Positions 8,631-17,197 of a DNA stretch of 27,932 nt are shown here, in pieces. Position numbers and translations under genes: made by a program. The DNA is from Calditrichota bacterium. Its GTDB lineage: Bacteria > Calditrichota > Calditrichia > RBG-13-44-9 > J075. Position 1 is the first letter of the stretch. Every line of letters begins with the position of its first letter. Under the pieces are notes generated by a model. It did not search any database and had not been told where the DNA came from. It worked only from the letters and a program-made list of their open reading frames with translations. Location: positions 1 through 27,932 of the forward strand of contig JAJRYW010000358.1 in assembly GCA_024275555.1 (NCBI GenBank), given 5' to 3'.

Positions 8631-9089
8631 ATGAAAAAAGTTGCCATTATCATGGGGAGCGAGTCGGACCGGGAGACCGTGAACGCCTCGTTGCCTTACT
8701 ACGAATATTTCGGGATTCCGGTGGACGTGCGGGTGATGTCGGCCCATCGCAATCCCGGGGCGGTTCAATCGTTTGTTTCGCAAGCGGCGCAAAACGGTTA
8801 CGGGGTGATTGTCGGGTGCGCCGGAATGGCCGCCCATCTCCCCGGGGTAATTGCCTCGTTCACCACCCTGCCGGTCATTGGCGTACCGTTGGACGGCAGC
8901 GCTTTAAGCGGGGTGGACGCCCTCTACTCGATTGTGCAAATGCCTGCCGGGGTGCCGGTCGGCTGCATGGCCGTGGGAAAAGCCGGGGCCAGGAACGCCG
9001 CCGTCTATGCCGCCCAGATTTTAGCCCTGGATGATGAAGAAATCCGAAAAAAATTAGCCGCATTTAAAAAAGAAGGATGCAAGTTATAA
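8631..9089 (+). CDS. purE: N5-carboxyaminoimidazole ribonucleotide mutase
   Basis: This 152-residue cytoplasmic enzyme of purine synthesis moves the carboxyl group of N5-CAIR to make CAIR. Visible motifs are G-S-E-S-D (9-13), S-A-H-R (37-40), the G-C-A-G-M-A-A-H-L-P-G loop (62-72) and I-V-Q-M-P-A-G-V-P-V (101-110). SAHR and AAHLPG point to class I rather than the class II (AIR carboxylase) type. Class I normally needs PurK to supply N5-CAIR, and no purK is present here. ATG 8631 is preferred over TTG 8628, which would add one residue. The stop at 9087-9089 lies two bases before the next start. Confidence 0.93.
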   Translation: MKKVAIIMGSESDRETVNASLPYYEYFGIPVDVRVMSAHRNPGAVQSFVSQAAQNGYGVIVGCAGMAAHLPGVIASFTTLPVIGVPLDGSALSGVDALYSIVQMPAGVPVGCMAVGKAGARNAAVYAAQILALDDEEIRKKLAAFKKEGCKL

Positions 9090-9091
9090 TC

Positions 9092-10009
9092 ATGAAAATA
9101 ACGGTTATTGGCACCATAAACAAAGATCTGATTCTGCCCTTCCAAAGCGCATCCATTGAAAGCTTCGGAGGCATTTTTTATACGGCGACCATTCTCTCCA
9201 AACTGCTGCCGGAGGCGACCATTACACCGGTGTCCTATATCGGGGAAGACGTGCAGGTTACTATTGGGGCGGTGTTGAAGCAGTTTCCCAATATCTCCAC
9301 GGAAGGCCTGATCCCCTGGGAAGGCAAAAGCCACAAGGTGATTTTGGAGTATGAAAGCCCCCACTCCCGCAAAGAAAAATCGCTCTTTCATTTTCCGCCC
9401 TTAACCTGGCAGCAGGTAGAACCGCACCTGGAGGCCGATATGATTATGGTGAACATGATCTGCGGCTGGGATGTGGAACTGGACGCTTTCCGCAAGATCG
9501 GCCAGGCCCATCGGGAGCGCCTTTATTTTGATCTGCATTACCTGATCATGGGCATCGATGACCTGGGGCGGCGTTTTCCCGAACCGCCGCAAAATGTGTA
9601 CGAGTGGCTGAAGCAGAGCAAATTTGTGCAGATGAACGAGCGGGAGTTTTCCGAGATTCAAGGCGAGGCCCGCAATGAAGTGGATTTCTATAACCGGCGC
9701 CTGCAAGAAGACCAGGTGCTGCTGATTACCCGGGGGAGCAAAGGCGCTTCGCTGGTGTACCAGCGGGGCGAGATGATCGGGCGGAAAGAGATTCCCGGCC
9801 ACAAATTACTCCACCCGGTCGACCCGACCGGTTGCGGCGACGCCTTCGGGGCCGGGTTTGTTTGCAACTACCTGGAAAGCGGCGATATCAACAAAGCGGT
9901 GGAATTTGCCAACCTGGTCGGGGCGGCCAACGCTGCCCTGCGCGGCACCAACGAAATGCATCTGCTGCCCGAGCGTATTGCTGAAATCCGGAGATTAAGC
10001 CAGCCATGA
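9092..10009 (+). CDS. PfkB family carbohydrate/nucleoside kinase
   Basis: This 305-residue ribokinase-fold protein has an N-terminal G-T-I-N-K-D strand and an early glycine pair S-F-G-G. The C-terminal PfkB signature is D-P-T-G-C-G-D-A-F-G-A-G (244-255), where Asp250 is the expected catalytic base and the GCG forms the anion hole. The family phosphorylates sugars or nucleosides with ATP; the substrate cannot be told from sequence alone. An earlier in-frame ATG at 9077 would overlap purE. ATG 9092 is preferred because the conserved strand begins there, although AGAAGGA (9071-9077) then lies 14 bases away. The gene overlaps the next by ATGA (10006-10009), so it belongs to the same operon and may feed sugar metabolism for glycan assembly. 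Confidence 0.85.
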   Translation: MKITVIGTINKDLILPFQSASIESFGGIFYTATILSKLLPEATITPVSYIGEDVQVTIGAVLKQFPNISTEGLIPWEGKSHKVILEYESPHSRKEKSLFHFPPLTWQQVEPHLEADMIMVNMICGWDVELDAFRKIGQAHRERLYFDLHYLIMGIDDLGRRFPEPPQNVYEWLKQSKFVQMNEREFSEIQGEARNEVDFYNRRLQEDQVLLITRGSKGASLVYQRGEMIGRKEIPGHKLLHPVDPTGCGDAFGAGFVCNYLESGDINKAVEFANLVGAANAALRGTNEMHLLPERIAEIRRLSQP

Positions 10010-10899
10010 AACGAATTTTAGTCACCGGGGCCAATGGTTTGCTGGGACAAAAACTAACTGCGCTGCTGGCCCGGGAGTTTGAGGTGCTTGCCACAGATTT
10101 GCAGGCGGAGTTGCTGGCGCCGGAAGCAAAGACGCGCTACCAGCCCCTGGATATTACCAAAGCCGGCCAGTGCCGCGAGGTAATCCGGGACTGGAACCCC
10201 GATGCGATTGTGAACGCCGCCGCCTATACCGATGTGGACGGCTGCGAGGAGCACAAGGAACTCTGCTGGCAGGTGAATGTGCGGGGCGTGGAAAACCTGG
10301 CCAATGCGGCCCGGAAAAATATGGCCATGCTGGTGCATGTTTCCTCGGATTATGTTTTTGACGGGAAAAACGGCCCCTATGCGGAAGACGATCCGCCCCG
10401 GCCGCTGGGGTATTACGGCAAAGCCAAACTGGCCTCGGAAAATGCAGTGCGCTTAACCGGCATCCCCTATACCATCATCAGAACCAACGTGCTTTTTGGG
10501 GTGGGAAACCGGGTAAAGAATAATTTTTTTCTCTGGGCGTACCATAGTTTAAAAGATGGCAAATCCATCAACATTGTCACCGATCAGTACAACAACCCGA
10601 CCCTGGCGGAAGAGTTGGCTGAAGGGATCCTGTTAAGCCTGCGCAAATCCGCCTACGGGGTGTTTCATATCAGCGGATTGGAGTATTTGAACCGCTATGA
10701 ATTTACGCTCAAGATTGCCGATGCGTTTGGCTTTTCCCGCGATCTGATCCGCCCCATTACCACGGACATGCTCAAGCAAAAAGCGCCCCGTCCCATGCGC
10801 GGGGGGCTGAAAATCGAGAAAGCGCAACGGGAATTAGGTTTCTCCCCCCGGCCGCTGGGGGAAATTCTGGAAATGCTCAAGCAACAATTAGAAGGGTGA
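10006..10899 (+). CDS. RmlD-like dTDP-4-dehydrorhamnose reductase family protein
   Basis: This 297-residue extended short-chain dehydrogenase has a Rossmann motif T-G-A-N-G-L-L-G near residues 7-14. It also has V-S-S-D-Y-V-F-D-G, typical of RmlD-like proteins, and the catalytic pair Tyr137 and Lys141 in Y-Y-G-K-A-K. RmlD reduces dTDP-4-keto-rhamnose to dTDP-rhamnose; relatives include the MAT2B-like family. rmlA, rmlB and rmlC are not adjacent, so another nucleotide-sugar or adaptor role is possible. It is translationally coupled to the PfkB gene by a 4-base overlap and followed 10 bases later by the DPM1-like gene. Confidence 0.85.
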   Translation: MKRILVTGANGLLGQKLTALLAREFEVLATDLQAELLAPEAKTRYQPLDITKAGQCREVIRDWNPDAIVNAAAYTDVDGCEEHKELCWQVNVRGVENLANAARKNMAMLVHVSSDYVFDGKNGPYAEDDPPRPLGYYGKAKLASENAVRLTGIPYTIIRTNVLFGVGNRVKNNFFLWAYHSLKDGKSINIVTDQYNNPTLAEELAEGILLSLRKSAYGVFHISGLEYLNRYEFTLKIADAFGFSRDLIRPITTDMLKQKAPRPMRGGLKIEKAQRELGFSPRPLGEILEMLKQQLEG

Positions 10900-10909
10900 A
10901 GGATAGTAC

Positions 10910-11629
10910 ATGGAAACGTCTTTGATCATCATTCCCACCTACAATGAACGGGAAAATCTGCCTACATTGCTGGAACAAATTTTCGACCTGAACCTGCCCG
11001 GTCTCTCGGTGTTGATTGTGGATGACAATTCGCCCGACGGCACCGCGGAAGCGGTTAAAGAAATCATGAAAAAGAATGAGCAAATTTTTTTGCTGGAACG
11101 CCCCGGAAAGATGGGGCTGGGCACCGCCTATATTGCCGGGTTTAAATTTGCCATCGCCAAAGAGTTTGACTATATCTTTGAAATGGACGCCGATCTTTCT
11201 CACGACCCCAAAGAAATTCCCAACTTTCTGGAGGCGATTAAAGAGGCGGACCTGGTAATCGGCTCCCGCTATTTGACCGGGGTAAACGTGATTAACTGGC
11301 CGTTGGCGCGGCTGGCCCTGAGCGTGTTTGCCAGCCATTACAGCCGCATTATCACCGGCCTGCCGGTTAAAGATTGCACGGGCGGCTTCAAATGTTTCCG
11401 CCGCAAAGTGCTGGAAGCCATTCCGCTGGACGAGGTGCATTCCAACGGATACTCCTTTCAGATCGAGATGAATTTTAAAGCCTGGAAGCGCGGGTTCCGC
11501 ATCAAAGAGATACCGATCATTTTTACCGACCGCACCGAGGGCAGCTCCAAAATGTCGCGTAAAATTATGTTCGAGGCAGCCTGGATGGTCTGGAAGCTGA
11601 AGTTGTTCAGTTTGTTTGGGAAGTATTAA
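10910..11629 (+). CDS. DPM1-like family 2 glycosyltransferase (polyprenol-phosphate mannosyl/glycosyltransferase)
   Basis: This 239-residue GT-A enzyme has P-T-Y-N-E-R-E-N (9-16), V-D-D-N-S-P-D-G-T (37-45) and the metal-binding D-A-D-L-S-H-D (93-99). The acceptor-side segment is K-D-C-T-G-G-F-K-C-F, and R-T-E-G-S-S-K-M stands near the end. This matches bacterial dolichol-phosphate mannosyltransferase-like proteins of the short, non-membrane-spanning type. It should load a hexose onto polyprenyl phosphate, giving a lipid-linked donor that GT-C enzymes use. The DUF2723 gene upstream is a plausible user. The ribosome binding site GAAGGA lies just before ATG 10910. Confidence 0.88.
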   Translation: METSLIIIPTYNERENLPTLLEQIFDLNLPGLSVLIVDDNSPDGTAEAVKEIMKKNEQIFLLERPGKMGLGTAYIAGFKFAIAKEFDYIFEMDADLSHDPKEIPNFLEAIKEADLVIGSRYLTGVNVINWPLARLALSVFASHYSRIITGLPVKDCTGGFKCFRRKVLEAIPLDEVHSNGYSFQIEMNFKAWKRGFRIKEIPIIFTDRTEGSSKMSRKIMFEAAWMVWKLKLFSLFGKY

Positions 11630-11679
11630 GTAAAGCGTCTGCGCTGCCTGCCGTTCTGCGCAGGACTTGTCATATCCCC

Positions 11680-11707
11680 TTGCGATTTTAAGGGAATGTT
11701 GTATATT
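11680..11707 (+). promoter_or_regulatory. Candidate promoter of the accA unit
   Basis: TTGCGA (11680-11685) and TATATT (11702-11707) are 16 bases apart, 47 bases before the accA start at 11754. It lies in the gap after the DPM1-like stop. That gap also holds CTGCGC/GCGCAG arms (11639-11644, 11658-11663), which may form a weak hairpin without a T-run. Confidence 0.4.
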
Positions 11708-11753
11708 CCGGTGTTTTGTTTTAAGACGATTTAGCCTAAAGAAGGATTTGCTT

Positions 11754-12719
11754 TTGAAACGTACATTTCGAATGATCTTGGATTTTGAAAAGCCGGTCGT
11801 GGATCTTCAGAAGAAGATTGATGACATGGAAGAGTACGCCCGGGAGACCGGGGTGGATTTGGGAGATGACATCAACCGGCTGAAAAAGAAAGCGGAGACC
11901 CTCCGGAACGAGGTTTACTCCAAGTTGTCCTCCTGGCAGCGGGTGCAGTTGGCCCGGCATCCGGATCGCCCGTTTACCCTGGATTATATCGAGCACATGA
12001 CTGAGGATTTTGTGGAACTGCACGGGGACCGCTATTACGCCGACGATCCGGCCATGATCGGCGGTCCGGCGCGACTGGGGAAATACAAGGTGATGATCAT
12101 CGGGCAGCAAAAAGGGCGCGATGTAAAGCAAAATCTCCACCGCAATTTTGGCATGTCCAATCCGGAGGGGTATCGCAAAGCGTTGCGCCTGATGAAGACA
12201 GCCGCAAAATTCAAGATGCCGGTGCTGACTTTTATCGATACGCCGGGCGCTTACCCGGGCATTGGCGCGGAAGAGCGCGGCCAGGCCGAAGCGATAGCCA
12301 AAAATTTGCGGGAGATGGCCCGCTTGCCTGTGCCGATTATCGTGACCATTATCGGGGAAGGCGCCAGCGGCGGCGCTTTAGGCATCGGCGTGGGCGATAC
12401 CATCCTGATGCTGGAAAACTGCTGGTACTCGGTGATTTCTCCGGAAGGCTGCGCGGCGATTCTCTGGAACGATAACGCCAAAGCCCCGGTCGCCGCCGAG
12501 GCCATGAAAGTAACCGCACCGGATTTGCTGGAACTGGGGGTGATCGATAAAATTGTTCCCGAACCGTCCGGCGGGGCGCACTGGGACCATGACGCCGCCG
12601 CGGAAATCCTCAAATCCCATCTAACCGAAGAATTGGACCGCCTGACCAAAATCCCGGTCAAAAAGCTGCTGGAAGAGCGGATTAAAAAATATGAACGCAT
12701 GGGAGAGTGGAAGGAGTAG
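11754..12719 (+). CDS. accA: Acetyl-CoA carboxylase carboxyltransferase subunit alpha
   Basis: This subunit, with AccD, transfers carboxyl from carboxybiotin to acetyl-CoA, the first step of fatty acid synthesis, in the cytoplasm. The N-terminal helical part is I-L-D-F-E-K-P-V, and the crotonase-like core has F-I-D-T-P-G-A-Y-P-G-I-G-A-E-E-R-G-Q and G-E-G-A-S-G-G-A-L-G (201-210). Length is 321 residues from the chosen start, against about 319 in E. coli. TTG 11754 is chosen because GAAGGA (11741-11746) sits 7 bases upstream. ATG 11772 is the alternative, without a visible ribosome binding site. An open extension back to 11667 runs through the promoter and is not credible. accD is not in the window. 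The next gene starts 4 bases after the stop. Confidence 0.95.
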   Translation: MKRTFRMILDFEKPVVDLQKKIDDMEEYARETGVDLGDDINRLKKKAETLRNEVYSKLSSWQRVQLARHPDRPFTLDYIEHMTEDFVELHGDRYYADDPAMIGGPARLGKYKVMIIGQQKGRDVKQNLHRNFGMSNPEGYRKALRLMKTAAKFKMPVLTFIDTPGAYPGIGAEERGQAEAIAKNLREMARLPVPIIVTIIGEGASGGALGIGVGDTILMLENCWYSVISPEGCAAILWNDNAKAPVAAEAMKVTAPDLLELGVIDKIVPEPSGGAHWDHDAAAEILKSHLTEELDRLTKIPVKKLLEERIKKYERMGEWKE

Positions 12720-12723
12720 GGGA

Positions 12724-12906
12724 GTGATCGATCAGAAATCATTGGAATATATTGACTGCCCCAATTGCAAAGGGGATTTGGAATATCGACCCGGGGACGG
12801 AGAGCAGCCGGAAGAGCTGATCTGCCCGGCCTGTAAACTGGCCTACCCGGTCAACGGAACGGTCCCGGTGATGCTGGTAGAGCAGGCCCGCAGTTTGGAG
12901 GAATAA
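12724..12906 (+). CDS. Trm112/UPF0434 family small zinc-ribbon protein
   Basis: This 60-residue protein has two cysteine pairs, Cys12/Cys15 (C-P-N-C-K-G-D-L) and Cys34/Cys37 (C-P-A-C-K-L-A-Y-P-V). They frame a small zinc ribbon and end in the family sequence V-P-V-M-L. UPF0434 (YcaR) and Trm112p-like proteins share this fold; the eukaryotic members activate methyltransferases. The start is GTG 12724, 7 bases after AAGGAG (12711-12716), which overlaps the end of accA, so the two are coupled. An upstream in-frame ATG at 12691 would overlap accA by 29 bases and is less likely. The stop (12904-12906) is a single base away from the convergent kinase stop. Confidence 0.85.
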   Translation: MIDQKSLEYIDCPNCKGDLEYRPGDGEQPEELICPACKLAYPVNGTVPVMLVEQARSLEE

Positions 12907-12907
12907 C

Positions 12908-15900
12908 TCAGGCCTGGCTTTGCACTTGCTCAATCACGTGCAGTAAATTGTGCAGGTCGTACGGTTTGGAGAGGATCTGATCTACATACTGATGATTCTT
13001 ATGCTCTTCTTCGGCTTGCATACCCCAGCCGGTTACCAGGATCACCTTCGCCTTTGGCAGCATTTTCTTCACTTCCCGGGCAACTTCCCAGCCGGACATT
13101 TCCGGCATTCCCAAATCGGTTAAAACAATGTCAAACGGTTGCCGGGCAATCTTTTGCAGCGCTTCTTCTCCGCTTTGGGCCATCTCCACCGTTTTAAACT
13201 TCAGCTTCAGCACTTCTGCAATCGTTTCCAGCAACTCCAGTTCATCATCCACCACCAGTAAGGTGGTCTCTGCCAGTATCGAGGAAATGGTGGGCGGCTG
13301 CTGGGATTTTTCCGCCGGCGTTTCGGAGGATCGGGGCAACTGAATAATAAACTCGGTACCCTGCCCGGGTTCGCTTTCCACCGCAATGGTTCCCCGGTGC
13401 GCCGTGACGATGTTGTAGACCAGGCTCAGCCCCAGCCCGGTGCCCCGCTCCCCTTTGGTGGTAAAGAAGGGGTCGAAAATTTTCTGGCGCACTTTGGCCG
13501 CCATCCCCACACCGGTATCTTTAATCCGCACTTCCAGGAGGTCTTCCTCCAGGCCCTGCGCGGTAATGGTCAGCTCCCCGCCTTTCGGCATCGCATCAAC
13601 TGCGTTGTTGATCAGGTTGGTAAACACTTCCTTCAACTCGATGGGATTGCCGTAGGTGACGATCTTTTCCTCGAGGTGGGTCTGCAGCCGGGTTTTGTGC
13701 CCCTTTACCTGGGTGTTCAGTTTCAGCTTTTGCGAGGAATATTGAATGCTGTCCCGGATGATCTCGTCCAGGTAAAGATTCTGGAACTGCTTTTCCCGTT
13801 TCTTGCGGGTGGTTTCCTGCATCCGCTTTACGATCTGTGCGCCGTCTTTGGCGGCCTTTTCGACAACCTCCAGTTCCGCTTTTACCAGCGGATCGTTCAG
13901 GCGCAGTTGCAACAGTTGCGTTTTGCCTAAAATGGTGGTAAGCAGGTTGTTGAAGTCGTGGGCAACCCCGGCGGCCATCTCGCCCATGGCCCGCATCCGC
14001 TCGGTCTGGATCAGCTTCTCCTGGAGATGAAGCCGGTCGGTGATGTCGTTCCCGTAGAGATAGATATTGTCGTCTTCCTCAGGCATAAAGGCGTAGTACT
14101 GGATCACCTTTTCGCCAAAATCCTGCATGTACTCATGGATCTCCGCCCGCCGGAACATTCCCGTTTCCAGTTCGAACAGCAAAGTTACCGGCAGCAAGCT
14201 GGGAGCTTCGGCGTTCTGGGCCCGCAACGTATCCAGCAACGCCTGGGCGGCCGGGTTCATGTAGATGATTTCCCCGCGGGGATTCAAACTGATGACAATG
14301 CTGGGATTGATCTCCGGAAAGCGCGACAGGTAGCGAATGTGCGCCTCCCGTTCCCGTTCCCGGGTCACATCCTGGATGGTGAAGATGCCTTCGGAAAACT
14401 GATCCTGGGTATCCAGGAAGGGGAGCAGTTTCACAATCAGCGAAGCGCCCTGCCGGGTCTTTTCCCACCTGAGCGAACGTTTCTGCTGCCCGAAATCGAT
14501 TAAATCGTAGACGCTCAGCGGTTCGATCTCCAGGGCCGGCTTCAGGACTTCCCAGCAATTTTGGGCAACAATTCGATGGGGATCGAGGCCCAGCATCTCT
14601 GCAAACCGGCGGTTGACGCGTTTGATGGCGAGATTTTTATCGATCACGGCCAGGCCCATCTCCACCTGGTCAAAGGTGGATTGCCATTCCTTCTCCGCCT
14701 GCACGGTTTGCTTAAACAAGGCGACATGATCCAGCGCCAGCGTCAACTCTTTGCCGATCTCGCGCATCAGCTGAAGGTGGTGATCAAAAGAAATGTCCGG
14801 CAAGTGATGGGCGGTCAGGCAGATGATGATCAATTCCTGCTGGGAAACCGACGGCTCTCTTAAACAGAGGAGCGTGCCGGGTATATTGGCCCCGTTCCCG
14901 TCGTTCAACTGGCGCCAGAATTTTTCCACCTGATCGGCCTTCCAATGCAACCCTTCTATCTGCCCTGTCCCGGGGAGGTGGATTTCTTCCGGGAATTCCC
15001 ACAAACCGGGTGTAATAGAGAGACTCTCCACATGTTTCCAGCGTCCCCCGGGGTAAACCGCATAAACGGCGGCAGCCTGGTAGTGAAACGTATCTATAAA
15101 CTCCGGCAGGGCGGAACGCAAAAGTTCTTTCTCGGTTTGGGCCGTGCGCGCATGGGCGGAGAGCTTTTGCAGGAAAAACAGTTTGGTGGTTTGCTTCTCC
15201 AGTTGATCAAAGTGGAGGTAATTTTTGATTGCCAGGGTTAAATGGCCCAAAATCTGGTGCAGAAAATCCAGGTCCTCCGGTTGCAGCATCCCCGGCTGCG
15301 GAAAACCCAACAGCAGGATGGCAATGGTTTCCCCGGAGAAAACAATCGGAAAGCCCGCCAACTCCGCCCATCCCCGGGCGCTAAAGCGGCCCAGGTAGGC
15401 CCGCTCCTGTAAATCATCCCGGGTAAACTGAGTATAGAGTTCCTCGCTCTGCAAGCGTTGATGCATATCCCGGGTGTCAAAGAAAAACAGTTCCTCTTCC
15501 GGAAACTCTGCCTGATCCTGCTCGAAGCGAAAAAAGGATTTGTAGAATTGCTGATCGTTATCGACGGGCAGCAGAATTTCCATAAACGGCCGGTTAAAGA
15601 GCGAGCTGAACTCCCGGGCAAAGACCGGCAAAGTTTTTTGTAAATTCAGGGTGTGAATAAAGGTGTTGGCCAGGTTCTGCAGAAAGGCCAGCCGCCGGTT
15701 TTGCAGGGTGATCTGTTGCTTGTGCAACTCCTGTTCATGCACATCGATGAGCACCCACATCAGCGGGCTGCCGGAATCGCCGGGGATCAGGTTTGCCAGG
15801 GAAAGCTGGTAGTAGCGCGGCTGCTCGGAAAAGAGCTTAAGCAAAATTTTCCGCCCGCCGCCGCGGCCCGGGCGCGGAAGAGCATCTTCAACCATTTTCC

Positions 15901-17197
15901 GGTGCACTTCCGCTAATTCCGGGCAGATATCCCATAAAGATTTCCCCACCGCCTTATCCGCGCTAAAAGGGGAGATGCGTTCCAGAGATTTATTCCAGAA
16001 GCGGATGGTCAAATCGGTTTCGGTAACCAGCAAATAAGGGGGAAGGTTGTTGATGATCTGCTGAATAAGCGTTTGCAGATTAGAGATATCCTCTTCCTGG
16101 CGTTTTTGGCGGCTCAGGTCTTGCCAGACCGCCACCAGGGCGACCACCTTTTGGTATTCATCCCGCACCGGCTGGATGTGCAGATAGACCGGGTAATGCC
16201 CGCCGTCCTTGTTGCACCCTTCAATTTCGCCTTCCCAGCCTCCCCGGGCGGCCTGGGAGAAGATGTTCTTAATTTTTTCCGACGAGGTTGTCTCCGCACA
16301 AAGCAGCCGGAAAACCTTCCCGAACAAGTCCTCCCGGAAATACCCGCTTCGCTGCTCCAGCGCTTCGTTGATGAACAGGATTCTGCCGTTCTCCTGCGGT
16401 TCGGTAATAACAATCCCCTCGCCGATGTTTTCCAGGGCCATGTGCATTAGCGAGAGAATATGCTGGGTTTCACTCTGGTAGGACAAATCTTTGAGGGACA
16501 CCGAAATGATGCCGGCCTGGTCCGAGACAATACGGCGCAAACGCAGGTCCGCCTGAAATTTGCGACCGCTGCGGGTTACCGCCTCCAAATCCAGGCGCAT
16601 GGTTAGCCGCTGGCCGCTGGTGAGCTGATCCTGGGCGTAGCGCAGAATACTGTGGCTGGAAGGGGAGAAAAGCCGGGAGAAGTGCACCCCGGTTAATGCT
16701 CCCGGCGAGGTGTATTCAAATTTGCGGGCCAGTTTCGGGTTAATCTCGTAAATCTCGAAAGCGTCGTTCAGAGTGATGGGAAATTCGCCGGAGCCCAGGG
16801 AAAAGCTGAAAATCTGGTCGATAATATGCCGGTTGAAAAAGTGCACTTCCCGGGATAGCAGCCGGTGCAGATGCAGAATAGCAACTTCCAGTTGACGCAC
16901 CACTGCGGCGCCCTGTTCCGGGAAAAGCTCCTGTAATTCGGGGTCCCCGGCAAGCAGATCCCGCAGCCGGAAGAGCGAATCCAGGATTTGCTCGTTGCGG
17001 ATCGGCGATTGACCGGTAAACTCTACAATCTGTTCAAACACCGGATTGGCCTGCTCCGCGCCGTCTCTCAGGGTTGCCAGCAAGGACTGCCCCAATTCCA
17101 GCTTAGTCGCCAGAAAATGATGCCGGAAATAGGGCTCCTTTTGCAAGGCATCAAACCACTTCCGTAACAACCCTTCTGTGGTAATGACTTTTTCCAT
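12908..17197 (-). CDS. Cytoplasmic multi-PAS/GAF hybrid histidine kinase with C-terminal receiver
   Basis: The product is 1429 residues with no membrane segment. Approximate order: unassigned helical N-terminus (1-130), PAS-like segments (about 140-245, 255-370, 385-500), GAF-like segments (about 510-655 and 665-835), two more PAS-like segments (about 840-950 and 955-1060). Then come HisKA (His1080 in G-V-A-H-D-F-N-N), HATPase_c (N-L-I-N-N-A-V-D-A, D-T-G-V-G-M, F-D-P-F-F-T-T-K, G-T-G-L-G-L) and a receiver with Asp1361 in V-L-T-D-L-G-M-P-E and Lys in L-S-K-P-Y. All catalytic boxes are intact, unlike the TPR kinase at 245-2125. It should sense cytosolic small molecules or redox state and relay phosphate internally. 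No output regulator lies nearby. ATG 17197 is preferred; GTG 17200 would add one residue. Domain limits are by eye. Confidence 0.9.
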   Translation of the reverse strand: MEKVITTEGLLRKWFDALQKEPYFRHHFLATKLELGQSLLATLRDGAEQANPVFEQIVEFTGQSPIRNEQILDSLFRLRDLLAGDPELQELFPEQGAAVVRQLEVAILHLHRLLSREVHFFNRHIIDQIFSFSLGSGEFPITLNDAFEIYEINPKLARKFEYTSPGALTGVHFSRLFSPSSHSILRYAQDQLTSGQRLTMRLDLEAVTRSGRKFQADLRLRRIVSDQAGIISVSLKDLSYQSETQHILSLMHMALENIGEGIVITEPQENGRILFINEALEQRSGYFREDLFGKVFRLLCAETTSSEKIKNIFSQAARGGWEGEIEGCNKDGGHYPVYLHIQPVRDEYQKVVALVAVWQDLSRQKRQEEDISNLQTLIQQIINNLPPYLLVTETDLTIRFWNKSLERISPFSADKAVGKSLWDICPELAEVHRKMVEDALPRPGRGGGRKILLKLFSEQPRYYQLSLANLIPGDSGSPLMWVLIDVHEQELHKQQITLQNRRLAFLQNLANTFIHTLNLQKTLPVFAREFSSLFNRPFMEILLPVDNDQQFYKSFFRFEQDQAEFPEEELFFFDTRDMHQRLQSEELYTQFTRDDLQERAYLGRFSARGWAELAGFPIVFSGETIAILLLGFPQPGMLQPEDLDFLHQILGHLTLAIKNYLHFDQLEKQTTKLFFLQKLSAHARTAQTEKELLRSALPEFIDTFHYQAAAVYAVYPGGRWKHVESLSITPGLWEFPEEIHLPGTGQIEGLHWKADQVEKFWRQLNDGNGANIPGTLLCLREPSVSQQELIIICLTAHHLPDISFDHHLQLMREIGKELTLALDHVALFKQTVQAEKEWQSTFDQVEMGLAVIDKNLAIKRVNRRFAEMLGLDPHRIVAQNCWEVLKPALEIEPLSVYDLIDFGQQKRSLRWEKTRQGASLIVKLLPFLDTQDQFSEGIFTIQDVTREREREAHIRYLSRFPEINPSIVISLNPRGEIIYMNPAAQALLDTLRAQNAEAPSLLPVTLLFELETGMFRRAEIHEYMQDFGEKVIQYYAFMPEEDDNIYLYGNDITDRLHLQEKLIQTERMRAMGEMAAGVAHDFNNLLTTILGKTQLLQLRLNDPLVKAELEVVEKAAKDGAQIVKRMQETTRKKREKQFQNLYLDEIIRDSIQYSSQKLKLNTQVKGHKTRLQTHLEEKIVTYGNPIELKEVFTNLINNAVDAMPKGGELTITAQGLEEDLLEVRIKDTGVGMAAKVRQKIFDPFFTTKGERGTGLGLSLVYNIVTAHRGTIAVESEPGQGTEFIIQLPRSSETPAEKSQQPPTISSILAETTLLVVDDELELLETIAEVLKLKFKTVEMAQSGEEALQKIARQPFDIVLTDLGMPEMSGWEVAREVKKMLPKAKVILVTGWGMQAEEEHKNHQYVDQILSKPYDLHNLLHVIEQVQSQA

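Noticed and set aside
11667..11753. Longer accA N-terminus
   Set aside because: It would run through the candidate promoter and has no family similarity; TTG 11754 has a good ribosome binding site.
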